Shown here: positions 63,308-64,000 of the stretch, piece by piece
Position numbering within the stretch: the first letter of the stretch is position 1
How the letters are laid out: the number at the start of each line of letters is the position of its first letter
Assembly (NCBI GenBank): GCA_965222935.1
Contig: CBDCVA010000001.1
Span: 124,001-188,000, forward strand
From: CBDCVA01 sp965222935 [NCBI: Candidatus Latescibacterota bacterium]
Lineage (GTDB): Bacteria > Latescibacterota > CBDCVA01
Length of the DNA stretch: 64,000 nt
Direction: 5' to 3'
Translations under genes and position numbers: made by a program
Notes under the pieces: model-generated
Told to the model about the DNA's origin: nothing
Database searches by the model: none
The model's input: the letters and a program-made list of their open reading frames with translations, nothing else

Positions 63308-63323
63308 CGGAGGGTGCCCTCCG
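63308..63323. other. Short perfect hairpin upstream of thrC
   Basis: CGGAGGG-TG-CCCTCCG in the 204-nt gap between the DUF5683-like gene and thrC. No T-tract. It may act as a terminator stem for the upstream gene or as a leader element of thrC. No known riboswitch consensus was recognised in this leader. Confidence 0.3.
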
Positions 63324-63421
63324 ACGGGGGGTCTGGATGGCATTGCGGAGGATGGCGCGGCTTCACGCCCCGGCGCATCCTTCGGCGGGGCCGAAGTGGG
63401 GAATTGCGTTGGGAGTGGGGC

Positions 63422-63913
63422 TCAGAACCAGCGCAGTGTCAGAAGCATCTGCGGTACCATCTCCGTTGTGTGGTCCGCCAAAGACAAGCCTAGGTTCAGG
63501 CCTATGCCGGTATCCGCCTCCTCGATTTCCTCGTACTCGCCTTCGTTCCACTCCACGGCTGTTCTGTAAGCGTCCCTACATTCCCAGATCGTCGACGTCG
63601 CCAGCCCAACGAGACTGGCGACCGCCATCGCCCGCCCGCGCTGTGTGCTGGCGCCAATGGCCTGGCTGTAGTTGAAACCGTAGATGAACAGGAATCTTAT
63701 ACCCACGAGGTTCGAACTGCGCTTCCAATCGCCCGCATAGAGGTGGCCTAGTGAGGGGACGATCAGGGGCAGCGCCGCCGCCGTCATCACATACTTCGCC
63801 TCGTATTCTTCCCACTCATCCTCTTCCGCCTGGGGACCCTCGCCCGCCTGCGCCCACGCCGTGGGCGTCCAGGTCAGAAGGAACGCGATTGCTACGATGA
63901 TGAACCGGTGCAT
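63422..63913 (-). CDS. Secreted DUF5683-like membrane protein
   Basis: 163 aa from ATG 63913, behind GGGAGGG. Signal peptide FIIVAIAFLLTWTPTAWAQ, an acidic stretch, then LPLIVPSLGHLYAGDWKRSS, comparable to the PGWGQLxxG motif of the protein near 25.5 kb, with hydrophobic segments around it. The C-terminus MLLTLRWF ends in Phe, an outer-membrane style ending. The function is unknown. Confidence 0.6.
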   Translation of the reverse strand: MHRFIIVAIAFLLTWTPTAWAQAGEGPQAEEDEWEEYEAKYVMTAAALPLIVPSLGHLYAGDWKRSSNLVGIRFLFIYGFNYSQAIGASTQRGRAMAVASLVGLATSTIWECRDAYRTAVEWNEGEYEEIEEADTGIGLNLGLSLADHTTEMVPQMLLTLRWF

Positions 63914-64000
63914 TCCATCCCTCCCCGTTTGTTGCTCTCCGAGCTCTTCGATTAGTGTGCGCCTACGGCCTACCCTAGAAGAACAGCCGCACACCAGCCG

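Noticed and set aside
63218-63421. A riboswitch or threonine attenuator ahead of thrC
   Set aside because: Only a short GC hairpin is present. No SAM, lysine or T-box consensus and no run of Thr/Ile codons in a leader peptide could be recognised.
1-64000. CRISPR arrays, transposases, prophage genes, rRNA operons
   Set aside because: No regularly spaced repeats, no transposase or integrase motifs, no phage structural genes and no rRNA sequence were seen.

Overview
The window is one contiguous stretch of a GC-rich, diderm bacterial chromosome. The outer membrane is implied by a TonB-dependent receptor, a SurA-type chaperone and several lipoproteins with lipoboxes. The gene mix suggests an FCB-type or candidate-phylum heterotroph such as Latescibacterota or Gemmatimonadota. 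It includes DUF5683-like proteins, three sugar-phosphate isomerase/epimerase TIM barrels, Gfo/Idh, YdjC and an RqcH homologue. That placement is inference; no rRNA is present. No insertion sequence, prophage, CRISPR array or replication origin was recognised.

Layout. 1-7.2 kb: the 3' part of dnaG, two tRNAs with promoter and terminator, a C4 zinc-ribbon protein overlapping an RNase HI, an FkbM methyltransferase, RNase P RNA with its promoter, then DUF362 - UbiA/DPPR-synthase-like - a 44-codon membrane smORF - cupin. 7.3-15.6 kb, minus strand: a tightly overlapped arginine operon argR-C-B-(HAD)-D-G-H-A plus a sugar isomerase, behind a near-consensus promoter covered by two ARG boxes. 15.6-17.7 kb: ftsY and a radical SAM/SPASM protein. 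17.9-24 kb: TPR protein - tgt - yajC - def - fmt - zinc metalloprotease - sugar kinase, mostly joined by 4-nt stop/start overlaps. 24-27.7 kb: an orphan HicB-like gene, a ROK kinase, a DUF5683-like protein and, convergent, RqcH. 27.7-43.3 kb: mfd, two parvulin-type chaperones, a methyltransferase, an FtsE-FtsX-EnvC set, a peptide-binding lipoprotein, a UVR-motif protein, a sugar isomerase, a small TPR protein and a lipoprotein.

43.3-55.5 kb is the accessory part. It holds small membrane ORFs, a 6-phosphogluconolactonase-like protein, a DUF1640 remnant, an IolE-like isomerase, an aldo/keto reductase, an intact HicBA toxin-antitoxin pair, and a type ISP restriction-modification gene interrupted by one in-frame amber codon. 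It ends with a YdjC deacetylase, a frameshifted class-III aminotransferase and a Gfo/Idh oxidoreductase. 55.5-64 kb: a lower-GC TonB receptor with a palindrome upstream, tRNA-Ser, hemL, a LysM/TPR-like protein, metB-like and thrC, and a second DUF5683-like protein.

Most striking points. (1) The FtsE in an otherwise recognisable ftsE-ftsX-envC locus has lost the Walker A lysine, the Walker B acidic residues, the ABC signature and the switch histidine, so it looks like a pseudo-ATPase. (2) The restriction-modification gene is open end to end except for one TAG where a Trp codon is expected. (3) The arginine operon control region can be read almost base by base. Three genes in the window are broken by a single-base event (EnvC-like, aminotransferase, type ISP); assembly error must be excluded for each.
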